Of a stretch of DNA of 64,000 bases, positions 31,757 to 40,068 are shown piece after piece; positions within the stretch are counted from its first letter, which is position 1; each line of letters starts with the position of its first letter. The notes under the pieces were generated by a model. The model was not told the origin of the DNA. It searched no databases and saw only the letters and a list, made by a program, of their open reading frames with translations. This stretch comes from Streptomyces sp. ATexAB-D23 (GTDB lineage: Bacteria > Actinomycetota > Actinomycetes > Streptomycetales > Streptomycetaceae). The position numbers and the translations under genes were made by a program. The stretch lies in assembly GCF_000373645.1 (NCBI RefSeq), contig NZ_KB892015.1, positions 63,942 through 127,941 of the forward strand. Direction: 5' to 3'.

Positions 31757-33289
31757 TCAGGTGAGGGCGGGACGGTAGGTGTACGTGCCCCACAGCGCGC
31801 GGACCGACGCGCTGTCGCGCCAGTGGCCCGGCGCCGCCGACTCGTCCGGCGCGCCCCACACCCGGACATGGCCGTCGCCCGGTTCCCAGCCCGGATCGCC
31901 GGTGGCCGCAAAACCCGACCAGGCCGCGGTCATCAGCTCCGCGAGGCGGCGGTCCCCGGGCGTCGGCGCGCCGCCGATGAGGAAGTGAACGCTCTCCTCT
32001 TCCACGTTCCCGAAGGCGAAGGGCACGTCCGCGCAGTGCCAGGCGCGCACCCTCGACCGCCCTTCCCCGCGCCGCCGGTCGAACCGGGACAGGAACGCCC
32101 GGCCGCCCGCGCGGGCGTGCGCGTCGGCGAGCCGGTTGCTGTACTCGCCGTACATCAGGTCCCCGTAGACCGCGAGGTGGAGTTCGTACGCGTGGGCTCC
32201 GGGCATGAGCGCGCGGTATCCCTCCATCAGCGGGCCGGGGAGGCCGAAGTCGGATGCGAAGCGCCGGAGCCGCTCGTCCGTGGAGACGTCGGCGCTGCTG
32301 CCGACGGCGTCCATCAGCCAGTACTCCTCGGTGGTGTGGCAGACGAGCAGGTCGATGTCCCGGGCGGTCCCCCCGGCGATCAGGGCCAGCGGGTCGTCGC
32401 GCAGCAGGTGCCCGTCGGCGACCGGCCCGTAGATCACCGGGTCCCAGTGCAGTTGGCCGGAGTCCGGATCCTTCCGGTACGCCTCGGTGACCGCGTCGGA
32501 CGCCCTGACCAGCGCCTGCGGGGACGCTTCGGCCAGTGCGGCGCCGGTCGCCGGGACGCCCGCCTCGGCGGCCACTCGTGCGGTGACGCGCCGGGCGAGC
32601 TCAGGGGCGAAGCAGGGGCCGACCGCGCTGTGCGCGATGACGCGGCGAAAGAGGCCCCGGGCGCCGTCCATCGCCATCAGGCAGACCGCGGACGTGGCGC
32701 CGGCCGACTGTCCTGCCAGGGTGACGTTGTCCGGTGCCCCGCCGAACGCGGCGATGTTGTCGCGGACCCATTCCAGTGCGGCGATCTGGTCGAGCAGTCC
32801 CCGGTTGGGCGGGCAGGCGTCCGTGCCGTCGGCGGGCACGTGGCCGAAGCCCTCGAAGCCGAGGCGGTAGTTCAGGGTGACGACGACCAGTCCGGTGCGG
32901 GCGAGCGCCGTGCCGTCGTAGTCGGGCTGTGCGCCGGAGCCGAAGGTGTAGGCGCCCCCGGGGATCCAGACCAGCACCGGCAGCGGGCCGGGCGCGCCCG
33001 CCGGAGCCCAGACGTTGAGGCTCAGCACGTCCTCGTCGCCGGGAGCCCAGGACGGGGCGCCCGGCAGCTCTGCCGACTGCGGCGGGACGGGACCGAAGAC
33101 GGTACAGTCACGGACGCCTTCCCAGGGCGCGCGGGGGCGCGGCGCCCGGAAACGGTTCGCGCCGAACGGGGGCTCGGCGTACGGGATTCCGAGGACGGCG
33201 ACGACTCCCCGCGCCGGGGTCCGTCCGCGTACCCGCCCGCACGCCGTCTCGTACACACTGCTCGTCAATGCTTCGCCGCTGCCCTTCAC
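31757..33289 (-). CDS. Carboxylesterase/type B lipase-family alpha/beta hydrolase
   Basis: A 510-aa esterase. The oxyanion region is WIPGGAYTFGSG, the nucleophile elbow is GQSAGA (Ser about 195), and the carboxylesterase type-B signature EDVLSLNVWAP precedes it. A His near the C-terminal third (RAWHCADVPFAFGN) completes the triad. Such enzymes hydrolyse carboxylic esters such as para-nitrobenzyl or drug esters. No signal peptide, so it acts in the cytoplasm. GTG at 33289 follows GGGGGCGAACA and is chosen over the longer frame; a TTG at 33268 is also possible. Confidence 0.88.
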   Translation of the reverse strand: MKGSGEALTSSVYETACGRVRGRTPARGVVAVLGIPYAEPPFGANRFRAPRPRAPWEGVRDCTVFGPVPPQSAELPGAPSWAPGDEDVLSLNVWAPAGAPGPLPVLVWIPGGAYTFGSGAQPDYDGTALARTGLVVVTLNYRLGFEGFGHVPADGTDACPPNRGLLDQIAALEWVRDNIAAFGGAPDNVTLAGQSAGATSAVCLMAMDGARGLFRRVIAHSAVGPCFAPELARRVTARVAAEAGVPATGAALAEASPQALVRASDAVTEAYRKDPDSGQLHWDPVIYGPVADGHLLRDDPLALIAGGTARDIDLLVCHTTEEYWLMDAVGSSADVSTDERLRRFASDFGLPGPLMEGYRALMPGAHAYELHLAVYGDLMYGEYSNRLADAHARAGGRAFLSRFDRRRGEGRSRVRAWHCADVPFAFGNVEEESVHFLIGGAPTPGDRRLAELMTAAWSGFAATGDPGWEPGDGHVRVWGAPDESAAPGHWRDSASVRALWGTYTYRPALT

Positions 33290-33406
33290 TGTTCGCCCCC
33301 GGGCGGAGGCGGTGCTCAGGATCACGTACCGACCGGCCCCGGCGCGAACCGATTGAGCGGGGGCGATGAGGGTGAGGCCGCGTGCGGGCGGTGTACAGGT
33401 GCGGTG

Positions 33407-33694
33407 TCAGCCCGCCTGGCCGATGGCGCTGCGGAGCATGGCCACCGTGGTCGCCGCCGCGGCCCGTTCCGCCTCGTCGCCGGTGGCCCGTACCCGTTCC
33501 TCCAGCAGCACCACCGCCGCCTGGAGCACCCCGACGCGCACCGGAACGCTGCGCATGGCCGTCAGCACGGCTGCCGCCTGTTCGGCCGGCGAGGCGGTCG
33601 CGGCCTGCGGGATGAGGGTGGAGATGCCGCGCCCGAGCGCACGGTCACGAGGCGGCTGGGCCGCGGGTGTGGTCACCACAGAAGTCTGCCGCAC
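33407..33694 (-). CDS. Small hypothetical protein
   Basis: A 95-aa alanine-rich, mainly helical protein (two helices: QAATASPAEQAAAVLTAMRS and VGVLQAAVVLLEERVRATGDEAERAAAATTVAMLRSAIG). I do not recognise a family. The GTG at 33694 is 17 bp after the end of the MarR gene upstream on the same strand, so the two may form one transcript. Codon use is typical of the region, and no long open frame opposite competes well. The start is uncertain among several nearby GTG codons. Confidence 0.5.
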   Translation of the reverse strand: MRQTSVVTTPAAQPPRDRALGRGISTLIPQAATASPAEQAAAVLTAMRSVPVRVGVLQAAVVLLEERVRATGDEAERAAAATTVAMLRSAIGQAG

Positions 33695-33711
33695 GCGGCG
33701 CGCCGAATCGG

Positions 33712-34173
33712 TCAGCGACCTGGCCGCGCCCCCGCGGTGTCCGGCGCCCCGTCGTGCACGCGGCGCAACAGGGCCGTCAGCCGGGCCCGTTCACGGGCGT
33801 TCAGCGGGGCCAGAACCTCTTCCTGCACCGACAGCGCGTCCGCCTTCAGGCTTTCGAGCAGGGCGCGGCCCTCGGGGGTGACGGTGACCGTGACCCGCCG
33901 CCGGTCGGCGGCGTCGCGGGCCCGCTCGACCAGACCCGCCGCACCGAGCCCGTCCACGATCTTCACGACGTCGCTGCGGTCGATCGAGAGCCGTGCGGCC
34001 AGCTCCCGCTGCACATGGGGGCCGAAGTCCGTCAGTGCGGCGAGCACCGCCATGTGCCAGAGCCGCAGCCCGCGTTCGGCCAGCCGGTCGGCGAGCCGGC
34101 CGCGCGCTGCCTTGCCCGTCTTCGTCATGAGGTAGGTCGTGAGTCCCAGGAGGCTGGGCGGGGTCTCGTTCAC
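33712..34173 (-). CDS. MarR-family regulator
   Basis: A 153-aa winged-helix regulator: LWHMAVLAALTDFGPHVQRELAARLSIDRSDVVKIVDGLGAAGLVERARDAADRRRVTVTVTPEGRALL is a complete MarR core, with the wing motif DAADRRRV. The GTG at 34173 leaves a perfect palindrome 20 bp upstream free as an operator; the longer frame from 34212 would run through it. The gene is probably autoregulated and may be co-transcribed with the small hypothetical protein. The ligand is unknown. Confidence 0.85.
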   Translation of the reverse strand: MNETPPSLLGLTTYLMTKTGKAARGRLADRLAERGLRLWHMAVLAALTDFGPHVQRELAARLSIDRSDVVKIVDGLGAAGLVERARDAADRRRVTVTVTPEGRALLESLKADALSVQEEVLAPLNARERARLTALLRRVHDGAPDTAGARPGR

Positions 34174-34192
34174 CGGACATATCGTAGGGCCG

Positions 34193-34207
34193 CACCCATG
34201 ATGGGTG
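34193..34207. promoter_or_regulatory. MarR operator candidate
   Basis: CACCCAT-g-ATGGGTG is a perfect 7-1-7 inverted repeat 20 bp before the MarR start. Position and symmetry fit an autoregulatory site. Confidence 0.6.
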
Positions 34208-34226
34208 TGCACCTACTCAGGACGGG

Positions 34227-34778
34227 TCAGTTGCGCGCCCAGGTGCGCATGGCGGAGCGCGAGGAGAAGTTCGCGACGTCCTTGTCGAGCGGGTGGTCGG
34301 TGTACTGGTGAATGCGCCAGGACGCCTTGATGCGCGGCTTTCCCGCGGTCACGTAGTCGGCGATCCAGAGCCCGTCGCCCGCGTAGGACGTGGTGTCGTG
34401 ATTCAGCCAGAAGTAGCGGTTGCAGTAGAGCAGGACGCGGTGGTGCGGCCGCAGGCGTTTGACCTCGCGGATGAAGCGGTCCTTCTCGGCGTTGCTCGCG
34501 TGGGTGCCCTCGCCGTTCTGCTCCCAGTCCACGGCGAGCAGATCGCCCGCCTTCTCGGGCGCCTTGCTCACGAAGTACTCGGCCTGGGCCGCGATGTTCC
34601 CGGGCCACAGGAAGTGGTAGAAGCCGACGACACAGTCGGCGTCGCGGGCCCGTTTCGTCTGGTCGGTCAGACGTGGATTGACGTAGGAGCGGCCCTCGGT
34701 GGCTTTGATGAAGACGAAGTCGAGTCCGTCCGCGTCGAAGGAGGACTGATGGGCGCTGACATCGACACCGTGCAGCAT
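34227..34778 (-). CDS. GH25-family protein without signal peptide
   Basis: A 183-aa protein that is essentially one GH25 lysozyme domain: LHGVDVSAHQSSFD, FVFIKATEGRSYVNPR, VVGFYHFLWPG, LLAVDWEQNGEGTHAS (acid pair of the family), VLLYCNRYFW and WRIHQYTD. It starts directly with the fold, with no Sec, Tat or lipobox signal, which is unusual for a cell-wall hydrolase in Streptomyces and more like phage endolysins. It might use a holin-like or non-classical export, or act on internal murein fragments. The ATG at 34778 has a weak GGCGGTGCCCC site upstream. Confidence 0.82.
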   Translation of the reverse strand: MLHGVDVSAHQSSFDADGLDFVFIKATEGRSYVNPRLTDQTKRARDADCVVGFYHFLWPGNIAAQAEYFVSKAPEKAGDLLAVDWEQNGEGTHASNAEKDRFIREVKRLRPHHRVLLYCNRYFWLNHDTTSYAGDGLWIADYVTAGKPRIKASWRIHQYTDHPLDKDVANFSSRSAMRTWARN

Positions 34779-34920
34779 GGGGCACCGCCTTTACAAATGA
34801 CTAGCACTGTTCCGGTTACCTTCCCCCCGCATCCGCTCCTCACCCCCGCGATGGCCTCACCGGAAGCGTGAATGCGCATGTGTGCCGGGGCGCGCGCTCC
34901 GGCACACATGCGCGGGCCGC

Positions 34921-36297
34921 TCACTTCTCGGCGCTGTCCCCGGCCTCGGGCGCGGCCGGGAGGCTGTCCATGAAGGAGCTGACGGAGAACACGGCCTGCC
35001 CCGGTCCGGGCGGGCCGTAGCCGGGGGGCGAGCTGAGCCCGTACTCCTCCATCGTCGCGCGGTAGGCCTCCAGGAGCCGGATGTGGTACTCCAGCGGCGC
35101 ACCGTCCGGGTTGGTCCTGCCGAGCGGCGTCGTCGGCTCGGGGCACCAGGTGGTGAAGCGCGGAGTGATGCCGTGCGACATGAAGAAGCGCAGACCCTCG
35201 GTGGTGGAGTCGATGGCCTCCCTCACCGTGGTGAAGCCGAACGGCTCGGCCATCTCCACTCCCGCGACGAAGTTGGGGATGACGTTGCGGGCGCCGAAGA
35301 CGTCGGCGGAGTCCAGGATGCGGCGGTGCCACTCGTCACGGCCGACGTAGCGCTCCTTGCCGGGGCAGTACAGCTCGAACAACCGGCGGTCCCACACCTC
35401 GTAGTTGGGGTGGTAGATCTGCACCCCGTAGTCGTGGAAGCGCTGGACGTCGGCCTTGGGCAGGGCCTGGGCGACGACCTTGCCGATCCAGCGGCCCGGG
35501 AAACGCTCCTCGATGGACTTGGCGTACTGGCCGTAGAAGTCCGCCTCGTCACGGCCGCCGATGTGCGAGGTGATGGCGCCGCCGGTGAGGGTGTACGCGG
35601 TGGAGGTCTTCGCCGTGTCGTACCGGTCGATGACGGCGAGCGCCTCCAGGACCTCCTCGACGGGCTTCACCCCGGTGTACGGCCGGCCGGCCGCCTTGTG
35701 CTGGCGCCAGTTGTGGTTGATGTCGCAGTACTGGCACTCCTCCTTCGCGCCGAAGTACTGGCAGACGCGGAAGACGGTGAGGTAGACGAGGTAGCCCCAC
35801 TGGATGGTCGGGGCGACCTCCATCACGGACTTGCCGTTGGCGAGGGTGTGCCGGTAGTAGTCCGGCATGGGCGGCAGGCCCACGTCGGAGATCCGCCTGC
35901 CGTCGAGGTAGAGCCCGAGCACGCCGTCGTCGTCCGCCGCGACCCGGTAGGGGGACGCCGGGTTGACCCGCACCGAGACTACGGTGCGCCGCAGTTCGTA
36001 CGGGCCTCCGGTGAGCACGATCTCCTCCGGGGGCCGGCGCAGCGCGGCCGCGCCCAGCTCGGGCAGCGTGCCGTGGTCGAAGGAGAAGATGAAGTAGGAC
36101 TTCGGCTTGACGTCGCCGTCCTCGTTGTCGCTGAGCGCGGATTCGTCGAAGGCGAGGCCGCCGCGCAGCAGGTCCTCCTTGATGACGGCTTCCCGCGGCA
36201 CGTGCGGGAACTGCTCCATCAGCCGCTCGATCAGGCGGGTACGGCCGGTGTCGGTGCCGCCGGGCTCGGTGCGGCTGGGATCGGTACGGCTCGGCAT
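34921..36297 (-). CDS. Radical SAM enzyme with an unusual CX8CX2C cluster motif
   Basis: A 458-aa protein. The iron-sulphur motif is Cys179-X8-Cys188-X2-Cys191 (VCQYFGAKEECQYCDIN), not the common CX3CX2C. It is followed by a radical SAM barrel (VEEVLEALAVIDRYDTAKTSTAYTLTGGAITS, GKVVAQALPKADVQRFHDYGVQIYHPNYEVWD, VIPNFVAGVEMAEPFGF). The first 160 residues form a strand-rich domain of unknown role. It would cut S-adenosylmethionine to a radical and act on an unidentified substrate. The ATG at 36297 follows GAGGAG. A longer frame (36360) has no ribosome site. No obvious peptide precursor or partner gene sits beside it. Confidence 0.8.
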   Translation of the reverse strand: MPSRTDPSRTEPGGTDTGRTRLIERLMEQFPHVPREAVIKEDLLRGGLAFDESALSDNEDGDVKPKSYFIFSFDHGTLPELGAAALRRPPEEIVLTGGPYELRRTVVSVRVNPASPYRVAADDDGVLGLYLDGRRISDVGLPPMPDYYRHTLANGKSVMEVAPTIQWGYLVYLTVFRVCQYFGAKEECQYCDINHNWRQHKAAGRPYTGVKPVEEVLEALAVIDRYDTAKTSTAYTLTGGAITSHIGGRDEADFYGQYAKSIEERFPGRWIGKVVAQALPKADVQRFHDYGVQIYHPNYEVWDRRLFELYCPGKERYVGRDEWHRRILDSADVFGARNVIPNFVAGVEMAEPFGFTTVREAIDSTTEGLRFFMSHGITPRFTTWCPEPTTPLGRTNPDGAPLEYHIRLLEAYRATMEEYGLSSPPGYGPPGPGQAVFSVSSFMDSLPAAPEAGDSAEK

Positions 36298-36519
36298 GTG
36301 CGGGCTCCTCGGTCGGTCGTCGGCGGTGTTCCGGGTGCGACGTTCTGTGCAACGAACCACGGCCGCGGGGCGTTCTCGTTCCGGCTGCCGGATCCGTCAC
36401 TCCCCGCCGCCGGATCCTATGTGACCGGTCAGTAAGGTGTGGGGGCGGGAGCCCGTCGGCCGTGCGGCCGGCCCGACGCCCGGTGGTGACCGCAGCCGGC
36501 CGCGGAACGGAAGTGCTCC

Positions 36520-37026
36520 ATGCCCCGCACCATGACCGTGTCGGACAGCATCGTCGTGCTCGCCGATCCCGCCGACGTGTACGCCCGGCTGAGCGACCCG
36601 ACGGCGATGGGCCGCTGGAGCCCGGAGAACCGGGGAGCGCGGGTGCGGGGTGAACGCCGGGACGCGTACGTCGGCATGGTCTTCGACGGCCGCAACAAGC
36701 GCGGCCCGGTGAGCTGGACGACGCGGTGCACGGTGACGGCGGCCGATCCGGGCCGCAGGTTCGCCTTCCGGGTCCATGCGATCGGTGCCCGGCGGCCGTT
36801 GCTGCGCGGGCCCATCGCCACGTGGGAGTACCGCTTCGAAGCCGTGGAGGGCGGCACCCGGGTCACGGAGACCTGGACCGACGACCGCAGGGCCTGGCCC
36901 GATGCCGTGGCCAACGCCTTCGACCGGCTGGCCACCAGGGGGCACACCTTCGCCGTGTTCCAGCGCCGCAACATCCGCACCACGCTCGAACGCCTCAAGG
37001 CGGCGTTGGAGACGCCGCAGCCCTGA
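36520..37026 (+). CDS. SRPBCC-family protein (polyketide cyclase/START-like)
   Basis: A 168-aa SRPBCC (Bet v1-like) fold: MTVSDSIVVLADPADVYARLSDPTAMGRWSPENRG opens the domain, VSWTTRCTVTAADPGRRFAFRV and GTRVTETWTDDRRAWPD form the core, and the long C-terminal helix is LATRGHTFAVFQRRNIRTTLERLKAAL. The fold binds a hydrophobic ligand. It may be a small-molecule binding or modifying protein; the ligand is unknown. ATG at 36520 follows GGAAGTGCTCC. It is convergent with the pentapeptide-repeat gene and divergent from the radical SAM gene. Confidence 0.8.
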   Translation: MPRTMTVSDSIVVLADPADVYARLSDPTAMGRWSPENRGARVRGERRDAYVGMVFDGRNKRGPVSWTTRCTVTAADPGRRFAFRVHAIGARRPLLRGPIATWEYRFEAVEGGTRVTETWTDDRRAWPDAVANAFDRLATRGHTFAVFQRRNIRTTLERLKAALETPQP

Positions 37027-37041
37027 CGTGCTGGTGTCCCG

Positions 37042-37878
37042 TCACTTCGCCCAGTGCGCGGGACGTTCGAGCGACGGCGGGAGCCGGGTGGCGCCGCTCC
37101 CCCGGGCGGCGTTCAGCTGGGCCTGCGTCAGGAAGAGCGCACCGGTCAGGTCGGCGCCCGACAGGTCCGCGTCCCGGAAGTCCGCGCCGATGAGGTCGGC
37201 CAGGCGGAGGTCGGCGCCGCTGAGGTCCGCCGCGATGAGGTAAGCGCCGCGCAGATCGGCCCCTCGCAAGTCGGCGCCCTTGAGCCGGGCGCCGATGAGG
37301 TCGCCACCGCGGTGGTCGCGCTTCTTGCGGCCGGGCGCCGTGGCGCGTACGAGTTCACTGCCGCGCGCCAGCAGGGCGGCGACCTCGCCCCGGTGCGCCG
37401 CGACGTCGAGGTCCGCGAGGGCATCGGCTTCGAGGCGGGTGAGGCGTTCGGTCGCCTCCAGGATGCGCAGTATCTCGCCGTGCAGGGGGCGCGCCGGCGC
37501 CAGGGCGGCCGCCTCGGTGAGGTACCAGAGCAGTTCGTGGAGCTGCCGGACGACGGGGAAGACGTCGAACATCTGCCGCGCGGTCTCCGGGGCGCCGCGC
37601 CAGTCCCGCCCGCCGAAGGTCTCCTGCGACACCTTCTGGCCGGCCCCGAAGCAGTCGTACACGGTGCAGCCGGAAAAGCCCTCGGTGCGCAGCCGGGTGT
37701 GGATGCCGCAGCGGAAGTCGTCCCCGAGGTTGCGGCAGGGCGTACCGGCGGCCTTGTCGACGGGGAAGTCGGCCGACCGGGTCAGGGTCAGTGCGACGCA
37801 GCACAGGGCGAAGCAGTTCCCGCAGTCGGCGCGCAGGGCGGCGCGGCCGGCTCCGGCCGGGCGGTCGTGGTCGGGCAC
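37042..37878 (-). CDS. Cysteine-rich pentapeptide-repeat protein
   Basis: A 278-aa protein in two parts. The N-terminus has a cysteine cluster (Cys19, 22, 26, 27, 48, 57, 71, 76) that fits a metal or [Fe-S] site of the YkgJ-like type (CXXCXXXCC). Residues about 195-265 are pentapeptide repeats of the A(D/N)LxG type (GADLRGADLRGAYLIAADL...), which fold as a right-handed quadrilateral beta-helix. A helical linker with TERLTRLEADALADLD lies between. Pentapeptide proteins sometimes mimic DNA or bind partners, but a function here is not known. GTG at 37878 follows GGAGGATCC. Confidence 0.8.
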   Translation of the reverse strand: MPDHDRPAGAGRAALRADCGNCFALCCVALTLTRSADFPVDKAAGTPCRNLGDDFRCGIHTRLRTEGFSGCTVYDCFGAGQKVSQETFGGRDWRGAPETARQMFDVFPVVRQLHELLWYLTEAAALAPARPLHGEILRILEATERLTRLEADALADLDVAAHRGEVAALLARGSELVRATAPGRKKRDHRGGDLIGARLKGADLRGADLRGAYLIAADLSGADLRLADLIGADFRDADLSGADLTGALFLTQAQLNAARGSGATRLPPSLERPAHWAK

Positions 37879-37917
37879 GGTACGTGGATCCTCCGGGGCG
37901 GGGACTTCGTGAGCGGC

Positions 37918-37958
37918 TCTGGGGCCTGTCCGGCCCTGGTCCGCCGGACAGGTCCAGA
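37918..37958. repeat. Long hairpin of the recurring CCTGTCCGGC element
   Basis: TCTGG-gg-CCTGTCCGGC pairs with GCCGGACAGG-t-CCAGA around an 8-nt loop. It lies in the divergent promoter region upstream of the pentapeptide gene. The same core occurs near 7268-7345 and 52521-52548. Confidence 0.6.
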
Positions 37959-38054
37959 GCCTATCGGCCCCGCGTGCGGCCCCTGGTCCCGGAACGGGCG
38001 GCCCCCGCGCGATAATGGTGTGCAGTACATCCAATATGGGAGGTGGCCACTCTC

Positions 38055-39431
38055 GTGGCGAACGCACCAGTCGACAGCATTCCGGCCCAGCGGGTGCTGA
38101 CGGATCCGGCGGGCCTGGGCCGTTACCAGCACGACGAGGCCGAGTGGGCTCCGTACGGGACTCCGCTGGCTGTGGTGCGGCCGCAGAGCACCGCCGAGGT
38201 CCGGGAGGTGGTGCGCCACTGCCTGGCCCACGGCATTCCCCTGGTGCCGCGCGGCGCGGGCACGGGTCTGTCCGGCGGTGCCAACGCCGTGGACGGGTCG
38301 ATCGTGCTGTCCTTCGAGGACATGAACCGGATCGTCTCCATCGACCGCGCGGAGCGGCTGGCGGTCGTGCAGCCGGGTGTGGTCAATGACGACCTGCGGG
38401 CGGCGAGCGCGGAGCACGGTCTGTGGTACCCGCCGGATCCGGCCAGTTCGCCCTGGTCGACCATCGGCGGGAACGTGGCGACCAACGCCGGCGGGATGTG
38501 CTGCGTCAAGTACGGCGTGACCCGCGACTACGTGCTGGGCCTGGAGGTCGTCAACGGTCTCGGCGAGGTCGTGTCGCTGGGCCGCCGCACCGCGAAGGGG
38601 GTGGCGGGATACGACCTGGCCGGGCTGATGGTGGGGTCGGAGGGCACGCTCGGGGTCATCACGGAGATCACGGTGCGGCTGCGTCCGGCGCGGCTCCAGG
38701 AGCGGACGGTGGCCGGATACTTCTCCTCGGTGGTCGCGGCGGGTGAGGCCGTGAGCGCCGTGACGGCCTCCGGGGTCATCCCGTCCGCGCTGGAGCTGGT
38801 GGACCGGCACTGTCTCGCCGCGGTCGACGCCTGGAAGAAGATGGGGCTGTCCGCCGACGCCGACGTGGTGCTGCTCGGCCGGGTCGACACACCGGGCGCC
38901 GAGAGCGACGCCGAGGCCGAGCTGATCCGGGACTGCTTCGAACGGGCCGGGGCGACCTGGGCCGCCGTCTCCACGGACCAGCAGGAGGCGGACGCGCTGT
39001 TCCAGGCGCGGCGCCTGGCGTATCCGGCGCTGGAGCGGCTGGGTCCGGTCCTGACCGAGGACGTCTGTGTTCCGCGCACCGCGGTCCCGGAGATGCTGGC
39101 CCGGATCGAGCGGACGGCCGCCCGGCACGACATCCTGGTGGCCAACATCGCGCACGCGGGCGACGGCAACCTCCACCCCCTCATCATCACGCCTCCGGGC
39201 GACGAAGCGGCCCGGACCCGCGCCCAGTCGGCCTTCGAGGACATCCTGGACGACGCGATCGCGCTCGGCGGCACGGTCACGGGTGAGCACGGGGTGGGGC
39301 TGCTGAAGATGCGCGGCATGGACAAGGAGCTGGGCCCCGCGGTGCTCGGCATGCACCACGCGGTGAAGGCGGCGCTCGACCCGCACGGCATCCTCAACCC
39401 GGGCAAGGTGCTCGGAGCCGCCCGGCCCTGA
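38055..39431 (+). CDS. FAD-binding oxidoreductase (GlcD/D-lactate dehydrogenase type)
   Basis: A 458-aa flavoenzyme of the vanillyl-alcohol-oxidase-like fold. The FAD-binding domain has PRGAGTGLSGGA and GLWYPPDPASSPWSTIGGNVATNAGG, and TAKGVAGYDLAGLMVGSEGTLGVI is the second signature. The C-terminal FAD-linked oxidase domain contains IAHAGDGNLHPLII and GEHGVGLLK. It probably oxidises D-lactate, glycolate or another 2-hydroxy acid. GTG at 38055 follows GGGAGG at about 11 nt; the GTG at 38043 overlaps that site. It stands alone, divergent from the pentapeptide gene. Confidence 0.9.
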   Translation: MANAPVDSIPAQRVLTDPAGLGRYQHDEAEWAPYGTPLAVVRPQSTAEVREVVRHCLAHGIPLVPRGAGTGLSGGANAVDGSIVLSFEDMNRIVSIDRAERLAVVQPGVVNDDLRAASAEHGLWYPPDPASSPWSTIGGNVATNAGGMCCVKYGVTRDYVLGLEVVNGLGEVVSLGRRTAKGVAGYDLAGLMVGSEGTLGVITEITVRLRPARLQERTVAGYFSSVVAAGEAVSAVTASGVIPSALELVDRHCLAAVDAWKKMGLSADADVVLLGRVDTPGAESDAEAELIRDCFERAGATWAAVSTDQQEADALFQARRLAYPALERLGPVLTEDVCVPRTAVPEMLARIERTAARHDILVANIAHAGDGNLHPLIITPPGDEAARTRAQSAFEDILDDAIALGGTVTGEHGVGLLKMRGMDKELGPAVLGMHHAVKAALDPHGILNPGKVLGAARP

Positions 39432-39493
39432 CCGCCGGTTGTCGGTGGGGCGGCGCACACTGGCACCAGGACGGTACGGCGGAGGGGATGCGG

Positions 39494-40000
39494 ATGGGCG
39501 CCGAGGCGGACGGCGGCTTCGAACCGGCCACGGGGGACGGCCCGTCGGATCCGGGACCGGCGCGGGCCGCTTCGGTGCGGACCGCCTTCGACGGGCTGCT
39601 CCAGATCAGGCGCCTGGCCAATGCCGGCCACGCCGCGCCGGAGTCGGTCCCGGCGCCGTGGGAACTGCACCGGCCGGTGCGGGCCGTCGCCCTGGCGCTG
39701 GAGGCGGCGGGGCTGCCCGCCTCGGCCGTCGGCCCGTCGGGGCGGCGCACGGCGAAGGGGTACCGGGTGGCCGCCGGGTCCTCGCCGGGCACGGTGCGGG
39801 TGGAGTGGCCGGGGCCGCCCGGCAGTGGGGCCGCCTACGAGGAGGAGGGCGGGCTGACCCGGTGCGCGGCGGCGCTGCGGGAGTTGGGGTGGACGGCGCT
39901 GTTGTACCGGGGACCGCGCGGCCGCCGGTTCCTGGAGGTCGAGCCACCGGTGGGCGGGCGTCGGCCGGACGGCCGACAGACCCCCGTGCCGCGCCCCTGA
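39494..40000 (+). CDS. Hypothetical protein
   Basis: A 168-aa soluble protein I do not recognise. Residues 25-60 (RTAFDGLLQIRRLANAGHAAPESVPAPWELHRPVRAVALALEAAG) are helical, the middle is a compact strand-rich part (RVAAGSSPGTVRVEWPGPP), and the end is a charged Gly/Pro-rich tail. The ATG at 39494 is eight bases after GGAGG; an in-frame ATG at 39488 is closer. It begins 62 bp after the flavoenzyme and could share its transcript. A stem-loop covers the stop. Confidence 0.6.
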   Translation: MGAEADGGFEPATGDGPSDPGPARAASVRTAFDGLLQIRRLANAGHAAPESVPAPWELHRPVRAVALALEAAGLPASAVGPSGRRTAKGYRVAAGSSPGTVRVEWPGPPGSGAAYEEEGGLTRCAAALRELGWTALLYRGPRGRRFLEVEPPVGGRRPDGRQTPVPRP

Positions 40001-40017
40001 CAGGGGGTCACTGTCAG
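39997..40017 (+). terminator. Small stem-loop over the stop of the hypothetical gene
   Basis: CTGACA and TGTCAG arms (6 bp, 9-nt loop) overlap the stop codon. It may be a weak terminator or an operator for the next gene. Confidence 0.4.
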
Positions 40018-40068
40018 ACCCATGGGGGATGCTTGTGGGTCCGACACCTCTGACCGGGAGATGCTGAG

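Noticed and set aside
36397..36945. Minus-strand open frames over the SRPBCC gene
   Set aside because: The plus-strand frame has the SRPBCC pattern and a ribosome site; the opposite frames are Arg/Pro-rich shadows.
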